From positions 248,001 to 312,000 of the forward strand of contig PLUE01000062.1 in the NCBI GenBank assembly GCA_003164785.1: 64,000 bases of DNA, in the 5' to 3' direction. The notes under the pieces were generated by a model that made no database searches, was not told where the DNA came from, and saw only the letters and a program-made list of their open reading frames with translations. The position numbers were made by a program, and so were the translations under genes. Below, piece by piece: positions 24,843-33,658 of the stretch (position 1 is its first letter; the number at the start of each line of letters is the position of its first letter). This stretch comes from Gammaproteobacteria bacterium (GTDB taxonomy: Bacteria; Pseudomonadota; Gammaproteobacteria; Steroidobacterales; Steroidobacteraceae).

Positions 24843-27455
24843 TCAGGGGCACTCGCACGAGTCTGGAGCAGAGGAAGGACAGATCCTCTTCACCTCCGCG
24901 CCGCCTCTGCCAATCGGCAACGTGACATTGCTGCAGGAGTTGGCGTACAGCACCGTGTGCCACGCAATCGACGGGTCGGGGAAGGCGATGCCGATTCGCC
25001 CACGGCTCGTGCCGCAGACCGGTCTGGCCCGCGGGCCGTCGATATCCGAGATGGAATTGTGCTGGATGAGCACATTGTCGCTTAGAGGCCAGCGATGAGG
25101 AGCGGGTCCTCCGGCCCAGGTGCCAACCTGCGCGATGGCGCCCCCAAACTGTGCATCTGCATGTCGAATCGTGTTGTGCGCGACAGAAACGCCGAAACCG
25201 ACGGTCGGTGGTGGAGCATCTCCCCATTCGGCGGACGCAACACCGAGTCCGATTCCCGAACGACTACAGTCGCTCGACCAGTCATATTCGCCATCGATGA
25301 GGTTGTCGCGTATTTCGAGAAATAAATTGAAGAATCCCATCATGGTGCAGTCGGCACATGGATGCTCGGCGGCAGCATAGTTCTCCTGCACGAAGATGCC
25401 ATCCGAATCATATTGCGTGTTGCCTGCCACCAAGGAGTCGGCGGTTTGGGTCCAAAGGGCGATCACACCGGCAGCCGCGCGGGATCTATTGCTCTTTTGG
25501 CATAATGGCCGCCGGTTATCCACCTGATTATCCACGATGAGAAGCTGCCAATACTGTCGTCCAACGGTGATGCGTGTCTGCCCCGACGCGGGAACGACAT
25601 CCCAGGCTGGCGCAACCTGGATGGTGGTTCGATGTGTCACGGCATCGGTGGAATAGCCCGTGATCTTGCGAACCTGGCCGACACCGGGACCGCCAACGAC
25701 CTGCACCCAGTCACCGATATAGTAGCTCTCGATCGGGATATCGCGATGGTTCTGTCTTGCCGCAAGCGACTGTGATACTGCGATGGCGTCCGGGGACGCA
25801 TCCACCACCGTGACCGCGCCGCTAAAGCCATACGCATTGGTGTTGTTGTCGAACGAAATGGCTTCGCCGTCCGAGATTTTGTCTCCGGTGCAGGTCATGG
25901 AGTTTTGTGACACCAGGACCCGTTCGCCGTTGTTGACGGGACTCCAAAAAAACGCGGCGCGCCACCCCCGTGCGTCGTCCGGCGTGTAAAGGTATTCGCG
26001 GGAGGCTCCGTCGGCAGTATTGGCGCTGAAGTCGAGCCGGTAAGCGGCGCCCAGTTCGCTCGCGATGCTTCCGGTCTTGCCGGCCAGATCCAATTCACTG
26101 CCGGGTTTGAAGACGTTATGACCGATCACGGAGTCATCGATGCGAAATTTGTGCGCCACGTTGTATTTGTCGCCCGTGAGTTCCAAGGCGGCGTGGTATG
26201 CGCCGAAAATATTGTACGTCAGGAGCAATCGTTCGATCGGGAGGCCGCCCGAGCCGATGGCAATATTGGGCTTGTCGAAGGCATTTTGACTGATGGTTAC
26301 GTCGGACACGACCCGGTCTGCGTCACCTTGGTTGGTCGGCGCATTTTGCCAGTCCTCCCCGAGTTGGATGAAGGCTCCCGCACGATCGGTTGGCCGATAC
26401 ACCTGGAGATCTCCAAAGGTGAATCCTGTGACGCCATTGCGTCCGGATAGTGTAAAGGCGGACGTCGGCGAGTGCGCGTTCCACTCGGCGTGTCGTTCCA
26501 CCCTCGTGACGGAGCGACCCGCGCCCCGCAGCTGCACCGTCGCCGGAACGAGTATGCCTTCATGCCCGGATACCCCCGGCTGGGTGCTGTCGATGAGATC
26601 CCAAATCCCGGCCCCGAATCCGACCGTTCCTCCGCCGCTGTGCGCAGCAGCCGCGATTGCGCGCAGGATGCAAGCTGTGTCGTCCAAGCCATCATTGGGA
26701 CGACACCCCCCGAATCGCGCGTCCGCCACGGAGAATTCGATGGGCGCAGGCGGCTCGACCCGGACGTCGAGCAGCTGCCCTCGCAGCTCCACCCAATCCA
26801 TGCCATCCCGGTTCAACATGACTCGATATCGGCCCGGCGTCAGACGTGCCGGCAACTTCACCCGGGCGACGTAACGGCCCAGGGCGGCGGATCCCGTGTC
26901 GTCCGTCGCGGCGGTTACGACGAAACGTTGTGGGCCGATGAATTGCACCCGGGTCACATGGCCGCCGCCGGGGTTGAGATTCCGTCCGACGATCTTGAGT
27001 TCTCGGGGGAGGAAGCCCGGCATGGATGACTCGTAGACGTAGGCGGGACTGATCCATTGGGGACGGGCGTCGTTGATGGCTATTGATTTGCTCCACTCGC
27101 CATTGGCGTTGCGCACCCAAAGCGCATACGCCCGCCCGGCGCGCATCGCGAGCGGAAGTTTGATGGTCAAGGAGTAGGGTGCGGACGCCGTGCTGACGAC
27201 GGATGCGGTGCCCAGCTCGGCGGTGGACTCCGTCGGCACGATGTCCGGCGCACCGAGATCCGTTCCGACGGATATGGCCCGGTACACGACCACATCGTCG
27301 GCCGCCAGTCCATAACCCGCCAGCAAAAGCAGATCATCGGGATCGCCGCTGACCGGGGATTCATATGCGGGCTGGCGGTATAGCTGGGGCGGTGCGGCGA
27401 CCGCGGAAGCGCCGGCCATCAGCAGGAGCAATGCAAACAGCCAGCTGGACGCCAT
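24843..27455 (-). CDS. Secreted right-handed beta-helix protein (pectate-lyase superfamily)
   Basis: The 870-residue protein has a clean signal peptide (MASSWLFALLLLMAGASAVAA-P). Residues 25-240 form an Ig/TIG-like beta region (LPRELKIVGRNLNPGGGHVT). Around 250-285, FGGCRPNDGLDDTACILRAI then GGTVGFGAGIWDL is the start motif of pectate-lyase/tailspike beta-helices. The rest carries coil-like repeats (SDVTISQNAFDKPNI) and a Cys-containing C-terminal part (CSRSGIGLG, CGTSRGRIG). It may cleave or remodel the polysaccharide made here, or be an epimerase; no catalytic residues are certain. It is the only clearly secreted enzyme-like product among the glycosyltransferase genes and runs opposite to its neighbours. 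Confidence 0.82.
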   Translation of the reverse strand: MASSWLFALLLLMAGASAVAAPPQLYRQPAYESPVSGDPDDLLLLAGYGLAADDVVVYRAISVGTDLGAPDIVPTESTAELGTASVVSTASAPYSLTIKLPLAMRAGRAYALWVRNANGEWSKSIAINDARPQWISPAYVYESSMPGFLPRELKIVGRNLNPGGGHVTRVQFIGPQRFVVTAATDDTGSAALGRYVARVKLPARLTPGRYRVMLNRDGMDWVELRGQLLDVRVEPPAPIEFSVADARFGGCRPNDGLDDTACILRAIAAAAHSGGGTVGFGAGIWDLIDSTQPGVSGHEGILVPATVQLRGAGRSVTRVERHAEWNAHSPTSAFTLSGRNGVTGFTFGDLQVYRPTDRAGAFIQLGEDWQNAPTNQGDADRVVSDVTISQNAFDKPNIAIGSGGLPIERLLLTYNIFGAYHAALELTGDKYNVAHKFRIDDSVIGHNVFKPGSELDLAGKTGSIASELGAAYRLDFSANTADGASREYLYTPDDARGWRAAFFWSPVNNGERVLVSQNSMTCTGDKISDGEAISFDNNTNAYGFSGAVTVVDASPDAIAVSQSLAARQNHRDIPIESYYIGDWVQVVGGPGVGQVRKITGYSTDAVTHRTTIQVAPAWDVVPASGQTRITVGRQYWQLLIVDNQVDNRRPLCQKSNRSRAAAGVIALWTQTADSLVAGNTQYDSDGIFVQENYAAAEHPCADCTMMGFFNLFLEIRDNLIDGEYDWSSDCSRSGIGLGVASAEWGDAPPPTVGFGVSVAHNTIRHADAQFGGAIAQVGTWAGGPAPHRWPLSDNVLIQHNSISDIDGPRARPVCGTSRGRIGIAFPDPSIAWHTVLYANSCSNVTLPIGRGGAEVKRICPSSAPDSCECP

Positions 27456-27622
27456 TGGATTCGATTCGACGGGCGCCTTGGCGCGGACACATTTAATTGG
27501 TCATTTTATGCCAGGTACATTGCATTCATCTTGCAGCTGGACTCTTTCTTCGATCCAACGGACGATCGACGGAAATGGGCTAAACTTGGTGCGTCACCGA
27601 ATGAGAGAAGACCTTCCGCGCG

Positions 27623-28801
27623 ATGCTGCAGCGTAAATTGGCGATTGTCTGCACGCACCCGATCCAATATTCCGCGCCGGTATTTCGTGCATTGGCCTCA
27701 TTGGAGCAGATCGACCTGCGTGTGTTCTACACATGGTCTCAGGCCGCCAACGGCGCATTCGACGCTGGATTCGGCGCGCACGTCAAATGGGATATATCCC
27801 TGCTCGACGGCTACGACCATCAATTCGTCAACAACTCGGCGAAACATCCTGGGCTGCACCATTTCGGCGGCTTGGAGACTCCGACCCTCGCACGCGAGAT
27901 AGAGAGCTGGGAGCCGGACGCCGTGCTCATCTACACGTGGAATTCCCAGTCGCATTTGCAGGCGCTGCGACACTTCAAGGGAAGAATTCCGGTGCTTTTT
28001 CGCGGCGATTCCACGCTGCTCGACAGCAGGCCTTGGTGGCGAAAACTCATGAGGCGGGCATTTCTGACCTGGGTCTATGCCCATGTCGACGTCGCCATTG
28101 CCGTCGGCACGAATAACCGCAAGTATTTTGCGTGGTGTGGTTTGCCTGAGCATCGCATTGCGCTGGCGCCTCATTCAGTTGACACGGTCCGCTTTGGAGC
28201 CGAGTCGGAGCGTCACGAACGTCTCGCTGCCGAGTGGCGGCGGCAGCTTGGGATCGAGCCCGATGCGATCGTTGTTCTCTTCGCTGGAAAGTTGCAATCA
28301 AAAAAGAATCCGCATCTATTGTTGGATGCATTCGCCCGATGCGGCGACGGCGCCCATCTGGTTTTTGTCGGAAACGGAGCGCTCGAAGCCGAGATCCGGG
28401 CGGGGGCCCGGGGGATCGGCAACGTGCATTTCATGCCTTTTCAAAATCAGAGCGCGATGCCGGCCGTATATCGGCTGGGCGACGTCTTCGTGCTTCCGTC
28501 CCAAGGTCCCGAGGAAACTTGGGGATTGGCGTTGAACGAGGCGATGGCCAGCGGGCGGCCGGTCGTCGCGAGCTCGATGGTGGGCGGGGCGTGTGACCTC
28601 ATCCGGCAGGACCGGAACGGATGGGTGTTCGATTCTGGAGATGCCATCGCCCTGGAGGGCGTCCTGCGTGACGCGGTAGCGCGCGGTCGATCCGGGCTGC
28701 ATGCCATGGGGCAGGTCGCCCGGACCGAGAGCAGCCGTTGGTCAACGGAGGAGAGCGCGCGGCGCATCTGTGAGGCCGTGCTTGCCTGTACGGGCGCATG
28801 A
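27623..28801 (+). CDS. Glycosyltransferase family 4
   Basis: The 392-residue GT-B enzyme starts MLQRKLAIVCTHPIQYSAPV, typical of GT4 proteins acting on exopolysaccharides. The C-terminal domain has VVLFAGKLQSKKNPHLLLDA, HLVFVGNGALEAEI and FVLPSQGPEETWGLALNEAM, the E-x7-E donor-binding motif. It stands alone on the plus strand between two minus-strand units. The 167-base gap to the divergent beta-helix gene is AT-richer than average and probably holds both promoters. Confidence 0.9.
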   Translation: MLQRKLAIVCTHPIQYSAPVFRALASLEQIDLRVFYTWSQAANGAFDAGFGAHVKWDISLLDGYDHQFVNNSAKHPGLHHFGGLETPTLAREIESWEPDAVLIYTWNSQSHLQALRHFKGRIPVLFRGDSTLLDSRPWWRKLMRRAFLTWVYAHVDVAIAVGTNNRKYFAWCGLPEHRIALAPHSVDTVRFGAESERHERLAAEWRRQLGIEPDAIVVLFAGKLQSKKNPHLLLDAFARCGDGAHLVFVGNGALEAEIRAGARGIGNVHFMPFQNQSAMPAVYRLGDVFVLPSQGPEETWGLALNEAMASGRPVVASSMVGGACDLIRQDRNGWVFDSGDAIALEGVLRDAVARGRSGLHAMGQVARTESSRWSTEESARRICEAVLACTGA

Positions 28802-28928
28802 CCGGTGAAAGCGGCCGCGTTGCCGTACGACTGCGACATTGGCGCCGCAATGGGAACCGCACTCGTGCTGGTCGTTACGATGATCGGACTCCATGCGGGC
28901 ACTGCGACGGCAGTTCGTCGGAGCGCCA

Positions 28929-30062
28929 TCAGTTCGCACCGTTGTGTTCGTCCTGGTCGGCGGTAAGGCGTAACATGGCGGAGGCGACGCGTTCCCAGTT
29001 TTCCGGCACGCTCTGAAGCGCCTCGCTCCAGTTGGGCCACCAGCCGGCCCGCAATCGATCTTCGAGAGTCACGATCGCCAATCTCAAGGACTCGATATTC
29101 TCGGGATCGAAATAGATTGCGTCGGCACCACAAACGGCGTGCGCATAGGGCAAATCGGGGCATATGATCGGCAGCCCAACCCACATGGCCTCCACCAAGG
29201 GGAATCCGAGGCTTTCTGACAGCGATAGAAATAATAATGCGTCCACCCTGCCGTACATGGCGATGACGTCCTGAGGAGACAGTTGGCCCACGCACTGTAT
29301 CCAATCCAGGCCCGGATTGGGATGGAAGCTCTGCCCGATGGTCAGGGTAAGTGCGGCGACGCGCCACGCATGAGTTTCGCTGGATTCGATGCGGCTCAAC
29401 AGACGATGGTTCTTGTGGGGGTAAGGGGCCGCCGGGAAGAACAGCCGCAACCCTCTGACCCCGTCGTCCACGACGCCGGTTCTCTGCAGTTTGGCGGCGA
29501 GCAGCCAGGCTGGCGCGGGCAGTCCAATGACGTGGATCCGCGCAGCAATCTCAGGGTAGGTATCGGCCAACGCCCGCTTCATGGCCTGGGTCTGCACGAT
29601 GTACGCCGACGCAAACCGGGCGTTGATGCGAAAGAGCGTTCTGGCAATCCAATATTTGAGCGCGCCGACCGTATGGCTGCTGCGGGCGCCGTTGGTGAGC
29701 ATCGTCGTCTGGACCAGCACGGTCTGTGGCCCCCTGCACCTGAGCGGGATGTCACCCAGCACCAACAGGGCGCCGTCTCCCTCGAAGCGGCGTGCATGAA
29801 ACGTGCATTCGATCACCCGCGAAACGACATTCGGCAGGCATCTCTTGCGGGCGACGACGGCCGTCGACCCGTGGCGCGTCCGATAGGCCGAGAGAGCGCC
29901 GCGTGAAGGCAGATACAGGGCCTTCAACTCGTAGCCGCCAATACGCTCCATTGCAGGCAGCAGTGACTGCACCAATTGCACAGCTCCGATGCCGACGATG
30001 TTCGTCGCGTGAATACGTATTTGGCGAGCCCCGGTCTCGACGAAATCCGTCGAGTCGATCAT
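28929..30062 (-). CDS. Glycosyltransferase family 4 (group 1)
   Basis: The 377-residue protein starts at an ATG on the minus strand. It has GT4 C-terminal features: LRLFFPAAPYPHKNHRLLSRI, VDALLFLSLSESLGFPLVEA (E-x7-E type donor site) and GLPIICPDLPYAHAVCGADAIYFDP. The N-terminal half carries the acceptor-domain pattern GIGAVQLVQSLLPAM. It follows the GT9 gene by 13 bases in the same direction, so the two form a small operon divergent from the Wzy-like gene. The sugar added is unknown. Confidence 0.87.
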   Translation of the reverse strand: MIDSTDFVETGARQIRIHATNIVGIGAVQLVQSLLPAMERIGGYELKALYLPSRGALSAYRTRHGSTAVVARKRCLPNVVSRVIECTFHARRFEGDGALLVLGDIPLRCRGPQTVLVQTTMLTNGARSSHTVGALKYWIARTLFRINARFASAYIVQTQAMKRALADTYPEIAARIHVIGLPAPAWLLAAKLQRTGVVDDGVRGLRLFFPAAPYPHKNHRLLSRIESSETHAWRVAALTLTIGQSFHPNPGLDWIQCVGQLSPQDVIAMYGRVDALLFLSLSESLGFPLVEAMWVGLPIICPDLPYAHAVCGADAIYFDPENIESLRLAIVTLEDRLRAGWWPNWSEALQSVPENWERVASAMLRLTADQDEHNGAN

Positions 30063-30075
30063 GCCGGAACGACCA

Positions 30076-31149
30076 TCATTGGCCCTTCGCCAACAATCGC
30101 TCCGGCTGGGCCGTCATGGCCACGACTGCGTCGCAGACCTCATCCACCTCGACGGCCGCGATACACTTTTTTTTGTATTCGATGCACGCGCTGAGCTGGC
30201 AGCCCGCGCATTCGGTTTTCTTGTAAAAAACCCTGTGTGCCGGTCCGTAGGGAAACCACGTTCCCGGCAGGTTCCTGGCGCTGAAAATCGCCGCGCACGG
30301 GGTGCCGACGGCCGCCGCCAGATGCATCGGGCCGCTATCATGTCCGATAAATACGTGCATGCGCTCCAGTACGGCACCGGACTCGCGCACGGACAGTTTG
30401 CCGCATAAATTCAGGGAATTCCCGTGCCACGCCGTCAATAGCGCGTCGCTGCGGGCACTTTCAGAAGGGGCTCCGAGCGCAATCAGACTCCAACCAGGCA
30501 GACGACGGCTTAGCTTGGTCAGCAAAGCCAGCCAGTTTTCGTCGCCCCAATCGTTGACTTCGACCTTGGTTCCGATGCTCATGGCGAGCACCCCGGCGCC
30601 AGCCATCAGGCCTCCCAGCTCGGCCTGGGCGCGCCTGTGTTCGGCCGATGAAAGAACCAGGTCCCAGGATGCCCGATCGCCGACGCTGGAATCGCCCAGC
30701 GACGCCAAACTGCGCGCGAGGTATTCTGCGCGGTGCTCGAACCTGCCGCTGTCGGGATTGAAAACCCGTCGCTGCAGCGCACGCGTCACGGGTATGCCGA
30801 TCAGTCGACGTATTCCCAGCAATTTAAAAATCCCGGCGTCACGAAGCGCGATCATCTGCCCGCGCTGCTCATGTAGATAGACCAAAACATCGGGTTTCCA
30901 GACACGAATGTCCCTGGCCAGAGCCATTATTGCACGGAGTCGGTTGGTGTCCTCGGAGCGGCCCGGAAACCAGAAATAATCGTGAACCAACCCGGTGCCA
31001 TCGAGAAGAGTCGCCATCGACGCGGCCTTCGGGTGCACGCTCCGATCCGTGAGGACGCGGCGCTGGGCGGAGGGAAACCTGCGCGCAATCAGCTTCAATG
31101 CGGGCAGCGCGACCAACGTGTCACCCAACGATCCCAGCAAGAAAATCAA
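30076..31149 (-). CDS. Glycosyltransferase family 9 (heptosyltransferase-like)
   Basis: The 357-residue product has the family-9 start IFLLGSLGDTLVALPALKLI, the region GVLAMSIGTKVEVNDWGDENW and the donor-site motif IGHDSGPMHLAAAVGTP, with a C-terminal Cys cluster (CAGCQLSACIEYKKKC) common in this family. The only standard in-frame start is a TTG at 31149, which leaves no residue before the first beta strand. Codons upstream read IERV, which fits the usual family N-terminus, but no ATG, GTG or TTG lies between them and the stop. Initiation may therefore be at a rare codon such as ATC, 7 bases after a GAGGA. Confidence 0.85.
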   Translation of the reverse strand: MIFLLGSLGDTLVALPALKLIARRFPSAQRRVLTDRSVHPKAASMATLLDGTGLVHDYFWFPGRSEDTNRLRAIMALARDIRVWKPDVLVYLHEQRGQMIALRDAGIFKLLGIRRLIGIPVTRALQRRVFNPDSGRFEHRAEYLARSLASLGDSSVGDRASWDLVLSSAEHRRAQAELGGLMAGAGVLAMSIGTKVEVNDWGDENWLALLTKLSRRLPGWSLIALGAPSESARSDALLTAWHGNSLNLCGKLSVRESGAVLERMHVFIGHDSGPMHLAAAVGTPCAAIFSARNLPGTWFPYGPAHRVFYKKTECAGCQLSACIEYKKKCIAAVEVDEVCDAVVAMTAQPERLLAKGQ

Positions 31150-31173
31150 TACGCGCTCGATGTCGACATCCTC

Positions 31174-31209
31174 AAATCAGGGTGTTTGGTCAAACCAGGG
31201 TGTTTGGAT
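31174..31209. repeat. 18-bp tandem repeat in the divergent GT9/Wzy-like promoter region
   Basis: Two 18-base units share the 12-mer CAGGGTGTTTGG exactly (31178-31189 and 31196-31207) and match at 15 of 18 positions overall. They lie between two divergent genes. A period of 18 is nearly two helical turns, so a dimeric regulator could bind, or this is a simple slippage duplication. Confidence 0.6.
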
Positions 31210-31337
31210 TCAACAGAGGAGTTGACCACACAATTATTGGTATTCGATGACATCGGCGGTTTTTCGGGGCCGGTCGTGCGTGGCAGGCAGCGATGTAAAG
31301 AGATTGCAATCAAACCGGCGCTTAATCTTGCGCCACC

Positions 31338-32870
31338 ATGGCCTTCGCAGTCGTTCCACGCGTTTCCCTCTATTTTCTCGCGAATGCGGCCTTTGCGTTC
31401 CTGGTAGGAATCGCATACGTGGTCGGTGGATATCCGAATCCGCGGCTGCTTCATCTGGCGCTGCTTTTTGCTCTCTGCAGCACTTCAATCATCGATTTGG
31501 ACGGTCCGAATGGCCGATTTGCGCTCTTGGCTCTTTTTATGCTCATTTATTTCGTCTCGTTCGGAGTGGGCGACTTGAGCAACATTCTCAACGGCAGTAC
31601 CTTTGCCGGCTCGCCGACGCCCCGGTCCAGTCCGGGAGCGATCAGCATGCCGGAGGCCGTCATTTTGGTGGGCGGCGTCATGCTGGTCCTCGGGTATCGG
31701 GCGGCCGTTTTCATTGCCGGCGCGAAAAGTGCGCAAACGAACGTCAAGGATTGGTCTCGATCCGCGATATTGCTGGTTGGGCTGATCTTCTGGACCATCG
31801 GCACGATCGCCACTTATCGCTGGAACGTGTATGTCGTAACCGAGACAACTGATGAGGCGCTACGAAAAGGCCTGGCGAGCCTCGGTCCCTTGGCCGTTAC
31901 GGGCTATATGCTGGCCCAAACCGCCCAACCATTGGGAATTCTGCTTCTAGCGTATGCCTATCGGGCATTTCGCAGCCACTATCTGCTACCGATCATCATC
32001 GGCATCGTCTGTGTGCAGCTGTTTATCGGCTTTGTCGTCGACATCAAGGGGCTTGCGATACTCGGGTTGATCTTGGTCATCGTCACCTCCGTTTTGGTGG
32101 ATGGTCGGGTGCCGAAAGTCTGGCTGTTCGCGTTCGCGCTGTTCGTGGTCTTGCTGTTCCCCATTTTCCAGGCGTATCGAGGTGCGATTCACGGCAATGT
32201 CACCCGCACCAGCGTCGTCGAGAATTTCGGCAAGATCCTGGAGAAGACGATTGCGGCCAAGGACCGGGTGAACAGCGGTCAAAATCGCGCTCAGACGTTT
32301 TTGGAACGAGGATCGCTCAAGGGCAGTGTCGAGGTCATCGTCGAGAGGACCGGAAATGGCGTCCAGTTTCAAAACGGACACACGCTGTCACCGCTCCTTG
32401 CGACATTCGTGCCGACGCTGCTCTGGTCCGACAAGCGTCCGGTCCAGACCGGACGACTCTTGAACAGCGAGTTTCACATGGTGGATAGCGACTCCATATG
32501 GATCTCTCCGTCCCATCTGGGCGAACTCTATTGGAATTTCGGGTGGCCAGGGGTCGTGCTGGGAATGGGCGCAATCGGGCTGATCTGCGGATGGGTGGGA
32601 GCGCGCTTCAACATTGCCGAATACAGGACCGTCACGCGGGTCCTCGTGACCGTCATCACGATCAAGCAATTGATCGTGGGGTTCGAAGGCGCCATTTCCG
32701 ACATCTACGTCGTGTGGTTGAGGTCCCTCGCCGGTGTGGGCATATTGCACCTGCTCTTCGCCCGCGTGCGCGTCTACTCCCGGCTCGTCCGCACGGATGA
32801 GCCGGAGCGGACGGCGCCGCACACTGGGTCCGCCCAGGCCGCAAAACTGTTTCCCAATCTCCTCACCTGA
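31338..32870 (+). CDS. Wzy-like polysaccharide repeat-unit polymerase
   Basis: The 510-residue protein is mostly hydrophobic, with about 11 predicted transmembrane segments and one larger polar loop (about 275-385; GNVTRTSVVENFGKILEKTI, TGNGVQFQNGHTLSPLLATF). Late in the sequence, WISPSHLGELYWNFGWPGVV is characteristic of O-antigen or oligosaccharide repeat-unit polymerases. By family it joins lipid-linked repeat units in the periplasm. Its position with the Wzx-like, Wzz-like and WecA-like genes supports a Wzx/Wzy-dependent pathway. It is read divergently from the GT9 gene. Confidence 0.83.
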   Translation: MAFAVVPRVSLYFLANAAFAFLVGIAYVVGGYPNPRLLHLALLFALCSTSIIDLDGPNGRFALLALFMLIYFVSFGVGDLSNILNGSTFAGSPTPRSSPGAISMPEAVILVGGVMLVLGYRAAVFIAGAKSAQTNVKDWSRSAILLVGLIFWTIGTIATYRWNVYVVTETTDEALRKGLASLGPLAVTGYMLAQTAQPLGILLLAYAYRAFRSHYLLPIIIGIVCVQLFIGFVVDIKGLAILGLILVIVTSVLVDGRVPKVWLFAFALFVVLLFPIFQAYRGAIHGNVTRTSVVENFGKILEKTIAAKDRVNSGQNRAQTFLERGSLKGSVEVIVERTGNGVQFQNGHTLSPLLATFVPTLLWSDKRPVQTGRLLNSEFHMVDSDSIWISPSHLGELYWNFGWPGVVLGMGAIGLICGWVGARFNIAEYRTVTRVLVTVITIKQLIVGFEGAISDIYVVWLRSLAGVGILHLLFARVRVYSRLVRTDEPERTAPHTGSAQAAKLFPNLLT

Positions 32871-32882
32871 TTGCAGGCCACG

Positions 32883-33614
32883 ATGGTGTCAAGACTTGAA
32901 AAAGCGGCCGCGCGCGCATCGGAGCCGCCGGAACGGATCTATAAGAACAACGGCAACTCTCCGTTGCTCGCGCTGTTGACCGATGAGGCGGGGATGGTTC
33001 TCGATATCGGTTGTGGGGCCGGCGACAACGCATATCTCCTGAGGTCCAAAAATCCGGGCTGTCGAGTTCATGGAATCACACATTCGCCCGGGGAGGCGGA
33101 GATCGCCAGGACATGGATGGCGGCATGCTGGGTGTTCGATCTCGAGGGCGACATTCCGGAAGAGCTGTCGTCGATGAGGTTCGACGCCATCGTGCTGTCC
33201 CATGTCCTGGAGCACCTGCGCGATCCTGCGGAGATCCTCAGAAAGTTTTCCGGGCTCTTACGACCAGGCGGTCATGCCGTCATAGCGGTGCCCAACGTGC
33301 TCTCCTGGTCGATGAGGTGGCGGTTCATGCGAGGGGACTTCGAATATAGATCGGACGGAGTGCTCGATGACACGCATCTTCGCTTTTTCACCTATCTGAC
33401 AGCCGATCGCTACCTGCTTGGCAAGGCATCCGGCTTGAAGCTCGTCTCCAAGACCGTCACCGGCTCTGTACCACAGTGGTGGCTGCGGCGGTACCTGTTA
33501 CCGCGCAATTGGACTGCCTGCATAGACGCCCTTGGTTGCCGCATCTGGCCCAATTTGTTCGGGGATCAAGTGTTGCTGAAAGCAGTGTTGGCGCGGCGGG
33601 AAAGTCCGGGTTGA
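32883..33614 (+). CDS. Class I SAM-dependent methyltransferase
   Basis: The track uses TTG at 32871; the ATG at 32883 is preferred (243 residues). Motif I is VLDIGCGAGDNAYLL, followed by FDAIVLSHVLEHLRDPAEIL and LLRPGGHAVIAVPNVLSW, a standard Methyltransf_23/11 core. The C-terminal part (DDTHLRFFTYLTADRYLLGKA) is typical of enzymes in glycan loci. It starts 12 bases after the Wzy-like stop and is probably co-transcribed. Its substrate is likely a glycan or a lipid-linked sugar. Confidence 0.87.
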   Translation: MVSRLEKAAARASEPPERIYKNNGNSPLLALLTDEAGMVLDIGCGAGDNAYLLRSKNPGCRVHGITHSPGEAEIARTWMAACWVFDLEGDIPEELSSMRFDAIVLSHVLEHLRDPAEILRKFSGLLRPGGHAVIAVPNVLSWSMRWRFMRGDFEYRSDGVLDDTHLRFFTYLTADRYLLGKASGLKLVSKTVTGSVPQWWLRRYLLPRNWTACIDALGCRIWPNLFGDQVLLKAVLARRESPG

Positions 33615-33658
33615 AATCGGGCGATGCGTGCGCCGTCGGGCGGCTGGATGGCGCGACC

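Noticed and set aside
31222-31245. TTGACC with TATTCG as a promoter for the Wzy-like gene
   Set aside because: The spacing is 13 bases, too short for sigma-70, and no better -10 exists at 16-18.
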